NCBI GenBank assembly: GCA_029215795.1
Contig: JARDYH010000017.1
Coordinates: 186,001 to 250,000, forward strand
DNA from: Anniella stebbinsi
Lineage: Eukaryota > Chordata > Lepidosauria > Squamata > Anniellidae
Length of the DNA stretch: 64,000 nt
Direction of reading: 5' to 3'
Below, piece by piece: positions 9,544 through 22,300 of the stretch; the stretch's first letter is position 1, and each line of letters opens with the position of its first letter. The notes under the pieces were generated by a model. The model was not told the DNA's origin. It worked only from the letters and a program-made list of their open reading frames with translations, and searched no databases. The position numbers were made by a program, and so were the translations under genes.

Positions 9544-11838
9544 CCACTTCTTCCCCTAGACTTCCCGTAGACTTCCCCTTGCCTCTATACTTCCCCTTCT
9601 TCCCCTAGACTTTCTCTTCCCTCTATACTTCCCCTTCTTCCCCTAGACTTCCCCTTCTTCCCCTAGACTTCCCCTTCCCTCTATACTTCCCCTTCTTCCC
9701 CTAGACTTCCCCTAGACTTCCCTTCCCTCTCTACTTCCCCTTCTTCCCCTAGACTTCCCCTAGACTTCCCCTTCCCTCTCTACTTCCCCTTCTTCCCCTA
9801 GACTTCCCCTTCTTCCCCTAGACTTCCCCTTCTTCCCCTAGACTTCCCCTTCTTCCCCTAGACTTCCCCTTCTTCCCCTAGACTTCCCCTTCCCTCTATA
9901 CTTCCCCTTCTTCCCCTAGACTTCCCCTAGACTTCCCTTTCCCTCTATACTTCCCCTTCTTCCCCTAGACTTCCCCTAGACTTCCCCTTCCCTCTATACT
10001 TCCCCTTCTTCCCTAGACTTCCCCTTCCCTCTATACTTCCCCTTCTCCCCTAGACTTCCCCTAGACTTCCCCTTCCCTCTATACTTCCCCTTCGTCCCCT
10101 AGACTTCCCCTTCCCTCTATACTTCCCCTTCTTCCCCTAGACTTCCCCTAGACTTCCCCTTCTTCCCCTAGACTTCCCCTTTTTCCCCTAGACTTCCCCT
10201 TCCCTCTATACTTCCTCTTCTTCCCCTAGACTTCTCCTTCTTCCCCTAGACTTCCCCTTCGTCCCCTAGACTTCCCATAGACTTCCCCTTTCCTCTATAC
10301 TAACCCTTCTTCCCCTAAACTTCCACTAGACTTCCCCTTCCCTCTATACTTCCCCTTCTTCCCCTAGACTTCCCCTAGACTTCCCCTTCCCTCTATACTT
10401 CCCCTTCTTCCCCTAGACTTCCCCTAGACTTCCCCTTCCCTCTATACTTCCCCTTCTTCCCCTGGACTTCCCCTTTCCTCTATACTTCCCCTTCTCCCCT
10501 AGACTTCCCCTAGACTTCCCCTTCCCTCTATACTTCCCCTTCTTCCCCTAGACTTTCCGTAGACTTCCCCTTCCCTCTATACCTTCCCTTCTTCCCCTTC
10601 TTCCCCTAGACTTCCCCTTCTTCCCTTAGACTTCCCCTTTTTCCCCTAGACTTTCTCTTCCCTCTATACTTCCCTTTCTTCCCCTAGACTTCCCCTTCTT
10701 CCCCTAGACTTCCCCTTCTTCCCCTAGACTTCCCCTTCCCTCTATACTTCCCCTTCTTCCCCTAGACTTCCCCTAGACTTCCCTTCCCTCTATACTTCCC
10801 CTTCTTCCCCTAGACTTCCCCTAGACTTCCCCTTCCCTCTCTACTTCCCCTTCTTCCCCTAGACTTCCCCTAGACTTCCCCTTCCCTCTCTACTTCCCCT
10901 TCTTCCCCTAGACTTCCCCTTCTTCCCCTAGACTTCCCTTTCTTCCCCTAGACTTCCCCTTCCCTCTATACTTCCCCTTCTTCCATTAGACTTCCCCTTC
11001 CCTCTATACTTCCCCTGCTTCCCCTAGACTTCCCCTAGACTTCCCCTTCTTCCCCTAGACTTCCCCTAGACTTCCCCTTCCCTCTATACTTCCCCTTCTT
11101 CCCCTAGACTTCCCCTTCCCTCTATACTTCCCCTTCTTCCCCTAGACTTCCCCTTCTTCCCCTAGACTTCCTCTTCTTCCGCTAGACTTCCCCTTCCCTC
11201 TATACTTCCCCTTCTTCCCCTAGACTTCCCCTAGACTTCCCCTTCCCTCTCTACTTCCCCTTCTTCCCCTAGACTTCCCCTTCTTCCCCTAGACTTCCCC
11301 TTCTTCCCCTAGACTTTCCCTTCCCTCTATACTTCCCCTTCTTCCATTAGACTTCCCCTTCCCTCTATACTTCCCCTGCTTCCCCTAGACTTCCCCTAGT
11401 CTTCCCCTTCTTCCCCTAGACTTCCCCTAGACTTCCCTTCCCTCTATACTTCCCCTTCTTCCCCTAGACTTCCCCTAGACTTCCCCTTCCCTCTCTACTT
11501 CCCCTTCTTCCCCTAGACTTCCCCTTCTTCCCCTAGACTTCCCCTTCTTCCCCTAGACTTTCCCTTCCCTCTATACTTCCCCTTCTTCCATTAGACTTCC
11601 CCTTCCCTCTATACTTCCCCTTCTTCCCCTAGACTTCCCCTTCTTCCCCTAGACTTCCTCTTCTTCCCCTAGACTTCCCCTTCCCTCTATACTTCCCCTT
11701 CTTCCCCTAGACTTCCCCTTCTTCCCTTAGACTTCCCCTTCTTCCCCTAGACTTCTCCTTCTTCCCTTAGACTTCCCCTTCTTCCCCTATACTTCCCCTT
11801 CCCTCTATACTTCCCCTGCTTCCCCTAGACTTCCCCTA

Positions 11839-11844
11839 GACGTC
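11839..11844 (+). other. GACGTC marker (7 copies)
   Basis: A T-to-G change after CTAGAC gives the palindrome GACGTC at 11,839, 36,818, 41,115, 47,432, 49,209, 55,526 and 60,052. It is one of the few CpG-containing contexts. Offsets between copies (24,979; 4,297; 8,094; 4,526) reproduce the duplications independently of the other markers. Confidence 0.92.
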
Positions 11845-12420
11845 CCCTTCTTCCCCTAGACTTCCCCTAGACTTCCCTTCCCTCTATACTTCCCCTTCTT
11901 CCCCTAGACTTCCCCTAGACTTCCCCTTCTTCCCCTAGACTTCCCCTTTTTCCCCTAGACTTCCCCTTCTTCCCCTAGACTTCCCCTTCCCTCTATACTT
12001 CCCCTTCTTCCATTAGACTTCCCCTTCCCTCTATACTTCCCCTGCTTCCCCTAGACTTCCCCTAGACTTCCCCTTCTTCCCCTAGACTTCCCCTAGACTT
12101 CCCCTTCCCTCTATACTTCCCCTTCTTCCCCTAGACTTCCCCTTCCCTCTATACTTCCCCTTCTTCCCCTAGACTTCCCCTTCTTCCCCTAGGCTTCCCC
12201 TAGACTTCCCCTTCCCTCTATACTTCCCCTTCTTCCCCTAGACTTCCCCTTCCCTCTATACTTCCCCTTCTTCCCCTAGACTTCCCCTAGACTTCCCCTT
12301 CCCTCTATACTTCCCCTTCTTCCCCTAGTCTACCCCTGGACTTCCCCTTCCCTCTATACTTCCCCTTCTTCCCCTAGACTTCCCCTTCTTCCCCTAGACT
12401 TCCCCTTCTTCCCCTAAACT

Positions 12421-12426
12421 AAGCTT
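12421..12426 (+). other. HindIII-site marker AAGCTT (6 copies)
   Basis: A changed A-monomer join reading ACTAAGCTTTCTTCC is found at 12,421, 37,400, 41,697, 49,791, 56,108 and 60,634. The preceding bases split the copies into two lineages: CTAAACTAAG (12,421; 37,400; 56,108; 60,634) and CTAGACTAAG (41,697; 49,791). The second form is limited to the 8,094-bp duplication and supports its direct copying. Confidence 0.92.
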
Positions 12427-12620
12427 TCTTCCCCTAGACTTCCCCTTCTTCCCCTAGACTTCCCTTCTTCCCCGAGACTTCCCCTATACTTCCCCTTCTT
12501 TCCCTAGACTTCCCCTACACTTTCCCTTCCCTCTATACTTCCCCTTCTTCCCCTAGACTTACCCTTCTTCTCCTAGACTTCCCCTTCTTCCCCTAGACTT
12601 CCCCTTCCCTCTATACTTCC

Positions 12621-14970
12621 CCTTCTTCCCCTAGACTTCCCCTAGACTTCCACTTCTTCCCCTAGACTTCCCTTCTTCCCCTAGACTTCCCCTTCCCTCG
12701 ATACTTCCCCTTCTTCCCCTAGACTTCCCCTAGACTTCCCCTTCTTCCTCTAGACTTCCCCTTTTTCCCCTAGACTTCCCCGTCCCTCTATACTTCCTCT
12801 TCTTCCCCTAGACTTCCCCTTCTTCCCCTAGAGTTCCCCTTCTTCTTCTAGACTTCCCCTAGACTTCCCCTTGCCTCTATACTTCCCCTTCTTCCCCTAG
12901 ACTTCCCCTAGACTTCCCTTCCCTCTCTACTTCCCCTTCTTCCCCTAGACTTCCCCTAGACTTCCCCTTCCCTCTCTACTTCCCCTTCTTCCCCTAGACT
13001 TCCTCTTCTTCCCCTATACTTCCCCTTCCCTCTATACTTCCCCTTCTTCCCCTAGACTTCCCCTTCCCTCTATACATCCCCTTCTTCCCCTAGACTTCCC
13101 CTTCTTCCCCTAGACTTCCTCTTCTTCCCCTAGACTTCCCCTTCCCTCTATACTTCCTCTTCTTCCCCTAGACTTCCCCTTCTTCCCCTAGACTTCCCCT
13201 TCCCTCTATACTTCCCCTTCTTCCCCTAGACTTCCCCTAGACTTCCCTTCCCTCTATACTTCCCCTTCTTCCCCTAGACTTCCCCTAGACTTCCCCTTCC
13301 CTCTCTACTTCCCCTTCTTCCCCTAGACTTCCCCTTCTTCCCCTAGACTTCCCCTTCTTCCCCTAGACTTCCCCTTCTTCCCCTAGACTTCCCCTTCTTC
13401 CCCTAGACTTCCCCTTCCCTCTATACTTCCCCTTCTTCCCCTAGACTTCCCCTAGACTTCCCCTTCTTCCCTTAGACTTCCCCTTTTTCCCCTAGACTTT
13501 CTCTTCCCTCTATACTTCCCTTTCTTCCCCTAGACTTCCCCTTCTTCCCCTAGACTTCCCCTTCTTCCCCTAGACTTCCCCTTCCCTCTATACTTCCCCT
13601 TCTTCCCGTAGACTTCCCCTAGACTTCCCTTCCCTCTATACTTCCCCTTCTTCCCCTAGACTTCCCCTAGACTTCCCCTTCCCTCTCTACTTCCCCTTCT
13701 TCCCCTAGACTTCCCCTTCTTCCCCTAGACTTCCCTTTCTTCCCCTAGACTTCCCCTTCCCTCTATACTTCCCCTTCTTCCATTAGACTTCCCCTTCCCT
13801 CTATACTTCCCCTGCTTCCCCTAGACTTCCCCTAGACTTCCCCTTCTTCCCCTAGACTTCCCCTAGACTTCCCCTTCCCTCTATACTTCCCCTTCTTCCC
13901 CTAGACTTCCCCTTCCCTCTATACTTCCCCTTCTTCCCCTAGACTTCCCCTTCTTCCCCTAGACTTCCTCTTCTTCCCCTAGACTTCCCATTCCCTCTAT
14001 ACTTCCCCTTCTTCCCCTAGACTTCCCCTAGACTTCCCCTTCCCTCTCTACTTCCCCTTCTTCCCCTAGACTTCCCCTTCTTCCCCTAGACTTCCCCTTC
14101 TTCCCCTAGACTTTCCCTTCCCTCTATACTTCCCCTTCTTCCATTAGACTTCCCCTTCCCTCTATACTTCCCCTGCTTCCCCTAGACTTCCCCTAATCTT
14201 CCCCTTCTTCCCCTAGACTTCCCCTAGACTTCCCTTCCCTCTATACTTCCCCTTCTTCCCCTAGACTTCCCCTAGACTTCCCCTTCCCTCTCTACTTCCC
14301 CTTCTTCCCCTAGACTTCCCCTTCTTCCCCTAGACTTCCCCTTCTTCCCCTAGACTTTCCCTTCCCTCTATACTTCCCCTTCTTCCATTAGACTTCCCCT
14401 TCCCTCTATACTTCCCCTTCTTCCCCTAGACTTCCCCTTCTTCCCCTAGACTTCCTCTTCTTCCCCTAGACTTCCCCTTCTTCCCCTATACTTCCCCTTC
14501 CCTCTATACTTCCCCTTCTTCCCCTAGACTTCCCCTTCCCTCTATACATCCCCTTCTTCCCCTAGACTTCCCCTTCTTCCCCTAGACTTCCTCTTCTTCC
14601 CCTAGACTTCCCCTTCCCTCTATACTTCCGCTTCTTCCCCTAGACTTCCCCTTCTTCCCTTAGACTTCCCCTTCTTCCCCTAGCCTTTCTCTTCCCTCTA
14701 TACTTCCCCTTCTTCCCCTAGACTTCCCCTTCTTCCCCTAGACTTCCCCTTCTTCCCCTAGACTTCCCCTTCCCTCTATACTTCCCCTTCTTCCCCTAGA
14801 CTTCCCCTAGACTTCCCTTCCCTCTATACTTCCCCTTCTTCCCCTAGACTTCCCCTTCCCTCTATACTTCCCCTTCTTCCCCTAGACTTCCCCTTCCCTC
14901 TATACATCCCCTTCTTCCCCTAGACTTCCCCTTCTTCCCCTAGACTTCCTCTTCTTCCCCTAGACTTCCC
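12621..14970 (+). repeat. Local tandem duplication, left copy (2,329/2,162-bp offsets)
   Basis: The first part matches 14,950 onwards at an offset of 2,329 (CCACTTC 12,651/14,980; GAGTTCC 12,831/15,160). The second part, from about 13,561, matches at an offset of 2,162 (TCTTCCCGTA 13,601/15,763; CTTCCG 14,630/16,792). The 167-bp difference maps to about 13,460-13,620, which is missing from the right copy or added in the left. Confidence 0.85.
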
Positions 14971-17130
14971 CTAGACTTCCACTTCTTCCCCTAGACTTCC
15001 CTTCTTCCCCTAGACTTCCCCTTCCCTCTATACTTCCCCTTCTTCCCCTAGACTTCCCCTAGACTTCCCCTTCTTCCTCTAGACTTCCCCTTTTTCCCCT
15101 AGACTTCCCCGTCCCTCTATACTTCCTCTTCTTCCCCTAGACTTCCCCTTCTTCCCCTAGAGTTCCCCTTCTTCTTCTAGACTTCCCCTAGACTTCCCCT
15201 TGCCTCTATACTTCCCCTTCTTCCCCTAGACTTCCCCTAGACTTCCCTTCCCTCTCTACTTCCCCTTCTTCCCCTAGACTTCCCCTAGACTTCCCCTTCC
15301 CTCTCTACTTCCCCTTCTTCCCCTAGACTTCCTCTTCTTCCCCTATACTTCCCCTTCCCTCTATACTTCCCCTTCTTCCCCTAGACTTCCCCTTCCCTCT
15401 ATACATCCCCTTCTTCCCCTAGACTTCCCCTTCTTCCCCTAGACTTCCTCTTCTTCCCCTAGACTTCCCCTTCCCTCTATACTTCCTCTTCTTCCCCTAG
15501 ACTTCCCCTTCTTCCCCTAGACTTCCCCTTCCCTCTATACTTCCCCTTCTTCCCCTAGACTTCCCCTAGACTTCCCTTCCCTCTATACTTCCCCTTCTTC
15601 CCCTAGACTTCCCCTAGACTTCCCCTTCCCTCTCTACTTCCCCTTCTTCCCCTAGACTTCCCCTTCTTCCCCTATACTTCCCTTTCTTCCCCTAGACTTC
15701 CCCTTCTTCCCCTAGACTTCCCCTTCTTCCCCTAGACTTCCCCTTCCCTCTATACTTCCCCTTCTTCCCGTAGACTTCCCCTAGACTTCCCTTCCCTCTA
15801 TACTTCCCCTTCTTCCCCTAGACTTCCCCTAGACTTCCCCTTCCCTCTCTACTTCCCCTTCTTCCCCTAGACTTCCCCTTCTTCCCCTAGACTTCCCTTT
15901 CTTCCCCTAGACTTCCCCTTCCCTCTATACTTCCCCTTCTTCCATTAGACTTCCCCTTCCCTCTATACTTCCCCTGCTTCCCCTAGACTTCCCCTAGACT
16001 TCCCCTTCTTCCCCTAGACTTCCCCTAGACTTCCCCTTCCCTCTATACTTCCCCTTCTTCCCCTAGACTTCCCCTTCCCTCTATACTTCCCCTTCTTCCC
16101 CTAGACTTCCCCTTCTTCCCCTAGACTTCCTCTTCTTCCCCTAGACTTCCCATTCCCTCTATACTTCCCCTTCTTCCCCTAGACTTCCCCTAGACTTCCC
16201 CTTCCCTCTCTACTTCCCCTTCTTCCCCTAGACTTCCCCTTCTTCCCCTAGACTTCCCCTTCTTCCCCTAGACTTTCCCTTCCCTCTATACTTCCCCTTC
16301 TTCCATTAGACTTCCCCTTCCCTCTATACTTCCCCTGCTTCCCCTAGACTTCCCCTAATCTTCCCCTTCTTCCCCTAGACTTCCCCTAGACTTCCCTTCC
16401 CTCTATACTTCCCCTTCTTCCCCTAGACTTCCCCTAGACTTCCCCTTCCCTCTCTACTTCCCCTTCTTCCCCTAGACTTCCCCTTCTTCCCCTAGACTTC
16501 CCCTTCTTCCCCTAGACTTTCCCTTCCCTCTATACTTCCCCTTCTTCCATTAGACTTCCCCTTCCCTCTATACTTCCCCTTCTTCCCTAGACTTCCCTTC
16601 TTCCCCTAGACTCTCCTCTTCTTCCCCTAGACTTCCCCTTCTTCCCCTATACTTCCCCTTCCCTCTATACTTCCCCTTCTTCCCCTAGACTTCCCCTTCC
16701 CTCTATACATCCCCTTCTTCCCCTAGACTCTCCCCTTCTTCCCCTAGACTTCCTCTTCTTCCCCTAGACTTCCCCTTCCCTCTATACTTCCGCTTCTTCC
16801 CCTAGACTTCCCCTTCTTCCCTTAGACTTCCCCTTCTTCCCCTAGCCTTTCTCTTCCCTCTATACTTCCCCTTCTTCCCCCTAGACTTCCCCTTCTTCCC
16901 CTAGACTTCCCCTTTCTTCCCCTAGACTTCCCCTTCCCTCTATACTTCCCCTTCTTCCCCTAGACTTCCCCTAGACTTCCCTTCCCTCTATACTTCCCCC
17001 TTCTTCCCCTAGACCTTCCCCTTCCCTCTATACTTCCCCTTCTTCCCCTAGACTTCCCCTTCCCTCTATACATCCCCTTCTTCCCCTAGACTTCCCCTTC
17101 TTCCCCAAGACTTCCTCTTCTTCCCCTAGA
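14950..17130 (+). repeat. Local tandem duplication, right copy
   Basis: Partner of 12,621-14,970, lacking 167 bp. Its last 550 bp, from about 16,580, falls in the indel-rich block, so several monomers there have off-class lengths while the corresponding left-copy monomers are clean. Confidence 0.84.
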
Positions 17131-19340
17131 CTTCCCTTCCCTCTATACTTCTCCTTCTTCCCCTAGACTTCCCCTTCTTCCCTTAGACTTCCCCTTCTTC
17201 CCCTAGACTTCCACTTCTTCCCCTAGACTTCCCGTAGACTTCCCCTTTCCTCTATACTTCCCCTTCTTCCCCTAGACTTTCTCTTCCCTCTATACTTCCC
17301 CTTCTTCCCCTAGACTTCCCCTTCTTCCCCTAGACTACCCCCTTCCCTCTATACTTCCCCTTCTTCGCCCTAGACTTCCCCTAGACTTCCCTTCCCTCTA
17401 TACTTCCCCTTCTTCCCCTAGACTTCCCCTAGACTTCCCCCTTCCCTCTCTACTTCCCCTTCTTCCCCTAGACTTCCCCTTCTTCCCCTAGACTTCCCCT
17501 TCTTCCCCTAGACTTCCCCTTCTTCCCCTAGACTTCCCCTTCTTCCCCTAGACTTCCCCTTCCCTCTATACTTCCCCTTCTTCCCCTAGACTTCCCCTAG
17601 ACTTCCCTTTCCCTCTATACTTCCCCTTCTTCCCTAGACTTCCCCTTCCCTCTATACTTCCCCTTCTCCCCTAGACTTCCCCTAGACTTCCCCTTCTTCC
17701 CCTAGACTTCCCCTTTTTCCCCTAGACTTCCCCTTCCCTCTATACTTCCTCTTCTTCCCCTAGACTTCCCCTTCTTCCCCTAGACTTCCCCTTCGTCCCC
17801 TAGACTTCCCATAGACTTCCCCTTTCCTCTATACTAACCCTTCTTCCCCAAGACTTCCACTAGACTTCCCCTTCCTCTATACTTCCCCTTCTTCCCCTAG
17901 ACTTCCCCTAGACTTCCCCTTCCCTCTATACTTCCCCTTCTTCCCCTAGACTTCCCCTAGACTTCCCCTTCCCTCTATACTTCCCCTTCTTCCCTGGACT
18001 TCCCCTTTCCTCTATACTTCCCCTTCTCCCCTAGACTTCCCCTAGACTTCCCCTTCCCTCTATACTTCCCCCTTCTTCCCCTAGACTTTCCGTAGACTTC
18101 CCCTTCCCTCTATACCTTCCCTTCTTCCCCTTCTTCCCCTAGACTTCCCCTTCTTCCCTTAGACTTCCCCTTTTTCCCCTAGACTTTCTCTTCCCTCTAT
18201 ACTTCCCTTTCTTCCCCTAGACCTTCCCCTTCTTCCCCTAGACTCCCCTTCTTCCCCTAGACTTCCCCTTCCCTCTATACTTCCCCTTCTTCCCCTAGAC
18301 TTCCCTAGACTTCCCTTCCCTCTATACTTCCCCTTCTTCCCCTAGACTTCCCCTAGACTTCCCCTTCCCTCTCTACTTCCCCTTCTTCCCCTAGACTTCC
18401 CCTAGACTTCCCCTTCCCTCTCTACTTCCCCTTCTTCCCCTAGACTTCCCCTTCTTCCCCTAGACTTCCCTTTCTTCCCCTAGACTTCCCCTTCCCTCTA
18501 TACTTCCCCTTCTTCCATTAGACTTCCCCTTCCCTCTATACTTCCCCTTCTTCCCCTAGACTTCCCCTAGACTTCCCCTTCCCTCTATACTTCCCCTTCT
18601 TCCCCTAGACTTCCCCTTCCCTCTATACTTCCCCTTCTTCCCCTAGACTTCCCCTTCTTCCCCTAGACTTCCCCTTCTTCCCCTAGACTTCCCCTTCTTC
18701 CCCTAGACTTCCCCTTCCCTCTATACATCCCCTTCTTCCCCTAGACTTCCCCCTTCTTCCCCTAGACTTCCTCTTCTTCCCCTAGACTTCCCCTTCCCTC
18801 TATACTTCTCCTTCTTCCCCTAGACTTCCCCTTCTTCCCTTAGACTTCCCCTTCTTCCCCTAGACTTCCACTTCTTCCCCTAGACTTCCCGTAGACTTCC
18901 CCTTGCCTCTATACTTCCCCTTCTTCCCCTAGACTTTCTCTTCCCTCTATACTTCCCCTTCTTCCCCTAGACTTCCCTCTTCCCCTAGACTTCCCCTTCC
19001 CTCTATACTTCCCCTTCTTCCCCTAGACTTCCCCTAGACTTCCCTTCCCTCTATACTTCCCCTTCTTCCCCTAGACTTCCCCTAGACTTCCCCTTCCCTC
19101 TCTACTTCCCCTTCTTCCCCTAGACTTCCCCTTCTTCCCTTAGACTTCCCCTTCTTCCCCTAGACTTCCCCTTCTTCCCCTAGACTTCCCCTTCTTCCCC
19201 TAGACTTCCCCTTCCTCTATACTTCCCCTTCTTCCCCTAGACTTCCCCTAGACTTCCCTTTCCCTCTATACTTCCCCTTCTTCCCCTAGACTTCCCTAGA
19301 CTTCCCCTTCCCTCTATACTTCCCCTTCTTCCTAGACTTC
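16581..19340 (+). repeat. Indel-dense block of the satellite
   Basis: Monomers of abnormal length cluster here: CTCT insertions in AGACTCTCC (16,607 and 16,726), C5 runs (16,877, 16,996, 17,437, 18,068, 18,749), AGACC (17,011, 18,219), an inserted G in CTTCGCCC (17,366), lost bases (17,871, 17,995, 18,241, 18,301, 18,971, 19,211, 19,286, 19,331) and CCCCAAGAC (17,105, 17,858). The rest of the window has almost none of these forms. Summing those between 17,834 and 20,233 gives a net loss of 6 bp, exactly the difference between the 2,399 and 2,405 marker spacings. Confidence 0.9.
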
Positions 19341-22300
19341 CCCTTCCCTCTATACTTCCCCTTCTCCCCTAGACTTCCCCTAGACTTCCCCTTCCCTCTA
19401 TACTTCCCCTTCTTCCCCTAGACTTCCCCTTCTTCCCCTAGACTTCCCCTTCTTCCCCTAGACTTCCCCTTCTTCCCCTAGACTTCCCCTTCCCTCTATA
19501 CTTCCCCTTCTTCCCCTAGACTTCCCCTAGACTTCCCTTTCCCTCTATACTTCCCCTTCTTCCCCTAGACTTCCAATAGACTTCCCCTTCTTCCCCTAGA
19601 CTTCCCCTTCCCTCTATACTTCCCCTTCTTCCCCTAGACTTCCCCTAGACTTCCCTTCCCTCTATACTTCCCCTTCTTCCCCTAGACTTCCCCTAGACTT
19701 CCCCTTCCCTCTCTACTTCCCCTTCTTCCCCTAGACTTCCCCTTCTTCCCCTAGACTTCCCCTTCTTCCCCTAGACTTCCCCTTCTTCCCCTAGACTTCC
19801 CCTTCTTCCCCTAGACTTCCCCTTCCCTCTATACTTCCCCTTCTTCCCCTAGACTTCCCCTAGACTTCCCTTTCCCTCTATACTTCCCCTTCTTCCCCTA
19901 GACTTCCCCTAGACTTCCCCTTCCCTCTATACTTCCCCTTCTTCCCTAGACTTCCCCTTCCCTCTATACTTCCCCTTCTCCCCTAGACTTCCCCTAGACT
20001 TCCCCTTCCCTCTATACTTCCCCTTCGTCCCCTAGACTTCCCCTTCCCTCTATACTTCCCCTTCTTCCTCTAGACTTCCCCTAGACTTCCCCTTCTTCCC
20101 CTAGACTTCCCCTTTTTCCCCTAGACTTCCCCTTCCCTCTATACTTCCTCTTCTTCCCCTAGACTTCCCCTTCTTCCCCTAGACTTCCCCTTCGTCCCCT
20201 AGACTTCCCATAGACTTCCCCTTTCCTCTATACTAACCCTTCTTCCCCTAGACTTCCACTAGACTTCCCCTTCCCTCTATACTTCCCCTTCTTCCCCTAG
20301 ACTTCCCCTAGACTTCCCCTTCCCTCTATACTTCCCCTTCTTCCCCTAGACTTCCCCTAGACTTCCCCTTCCCTCTATACTTCCCCTTCTTCCCCTGGAC
20401 TTCCCCTTTCCTCTATACTTCCCCTTCTCCCCTAGACTTCCCCTAGACTTCCCCTTCCCTCTATACTTCCCCTTCTTCCCCTAGACTTTCCGTAGACTTC
20501 CCCTTCCCTCTATACCTTCCTTTCTTCCCCTTCTTCCCCTAGACTTCCCCTTCTTCCCTTAGACTTCCCCTTTTTCCCCTAGACTTTCTCTTCCCTCTAT
20601 ACTTCCCTTTCTTCCCCTAGACTTCCCCTTCTTCCCCTAGACTTCCCCTTCTTCCCCTAGACTTCCCCTTCCCTCTATACTTCCCCTTCTTCCCCTAGAC
20701 TTCCCCTAGACTTCCCTTCCCTCTATACTTCCCCTTCTTCCCCTAGACTTCCCCTAGACTTCCCCTTCCCTCTCTACTTCCCCTTCTTCCCCTAGACTTC
20801 CCCTAGACTTCCCCTTCCCTCTCTACTTCCCCTTCTTCCCCTAGACTTCCCCTTCTTCCCCTAGACTTCCCTTTCTTCCCCTAGACTTCCCCTTCCCTCT
20901 ATACTTCCCCTTCTTCCATTAGACTTCCCCTTCCCTCTATACTTCCCCTTCTTCCCCTAGACTTCCCCTAGACTTCCCCTTCCCTCTATACTTCCCCTTC
21001 TTCCCCTAGACTTCCCCTTCCCTCTATACTTCCCCTTCTTCCCCTAGACTTCCCCTTCTTCCCCTAGACTTCCCCTTCTTCCCCTAGACTTCCCCTTCTT
21101 CCCCTAGACTTCCCCTTCCCTCTATACATCCCCTTCTTCCCCTAGACTTCCCCTTCTTCCCCTAGACTTCCTCTTCTTCCCCTAGACTTCCCCTTCCCTC
21201 TATACTTCTCCTTCTTCCCCTAGACTTCCCCTTCTTCCCTTAGACTTCCCCTTCTTCCCCTAGACTTCCACTTCTTCCCCTAGACTTCCCGTAGACTTCC
21301 CCTTGCCTCTATACTTCCCCTTCTTCCCCTAGACTTTCTCTTCCCTCTATACTTCCCCTTCTTCCCCTAGACTTCCCCTTCTTCCCCTAGACTTCCCCTT
21401 CCCTCTATACTTCCCCTTCTTCCCCTAGACTTCCCCTAGACTTCCCTTCCCTCTATACTTCCCCTTCTTCCCCTAGACTTCCCCTAGACTTCCCCTTCCC
21501 TCTCTACTTCCCCTTCTTCCCCTAGACTTCCCCTTCTTCCCTTAGACTTCCCCTTCTTCCCCTAGACTTCCCCTTCTTCCCCTAGACTTCCCCTTCTTCC
21601 CCTAGACTTCCCCTTCCCTCTATACTTCCCCTTCTTCCCCTAGACTTCCCCTAGACTTCCCTTTCCCTCTATACTTCCCCTTCTTCCCCTAGACTTCCCC
21701 TAGACTTCCCCTTCCCTCTATACTTCCCCTTCTTCCCTAGACTTCCCCTTCCCTCTATACTTCCCCTTCTCCCCTAGACTTCCCCTAGACTTCCCCTTCC
21801 CTCTATACTTCCCCTTCTTCCCCTAGACTTCCCCTTCTTCCCCTAGACTTCCCCTTCTTCCCCTAGACTTCCCCTTCTTCCCCTAGACTTCCCCTTCCCT
21901 CTATACTTCCCCTTCTTCCCCTAGACTTCCCCTAGACTTCCCTTTCCCTCTATACTTCCCCTTCTTCCCCTAGACTTCCAATAGACTTCCCCTTCTTCCC
22001 CTAGACTTCCCCTTCCCTCTATACTTCCCCTTCTTCCCCTAGACTTCCCCTAGACTTCCCTTCCCTCTATACTTCCCCTTCTTCCCCTAGACTTCCCCTA
22101 GACTTCCCCTTCCCTCTCTACTTCCCCTTCTTCCCCTAGACTTCCCCTTCTTCCCCTAGACTTCCCCTTCTTCCCCTAGACTTCCCCTTCTTCCCCTAGA
22201 CTTCCCCTTCTTCCCCTAGACTTCCCCTTCCCTCTATACTTCCCCTTCTTCCCCTAGACTTCCCCTAGACTTCCCTTTCCCTCTATACTTCCCCTTCTTC

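Larger units (their letters stand above)
5071..10045 (+). repeat. Source-like block of a displaced duplication (partner 27,112-32,087)
   Basis: About 5 kb matches 27,112-32,087 at an offset of 22,041, becoming 22,042 after a 17-bp versus 18-bp B(CTCT) monomer near 8,130 and 30,170. Checked pairs are the two TACTAACCC markers (5,727/27,768 and 7,596/29,637) and the GACCTCCCC variant (8,773/30,815). The left edge is again about 5,071. Which copy is ancestral cannot be determined. Confidence 0.87.
8511..13460 (+). repeat. Block of a displaced duplication (partner 33,490-38,439)
   Basis: Offset 24,979, checked at CTAGCCTTT (9,181/34,160), TACTAACCC (10,300/35,279), GACGTC (11,839/36,818), AAGCTT (12,421/37,400) and the CCCCGTCCCTC and CTTCTTCTAG variants near 12,780-12,850. 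Substitutions are sparse, for example TCCTC versus TCCCC near 13,001. The match ends at about 13,460. Confidence 0.88.

Noticed and set aside
12412..12500. Insertion of foreign DNA at the ACTAAGCTTTC stretch
   Set aside because: It looked different at first, but it fits monomer length with a few substitutions and recurs six times in the same HOR position.
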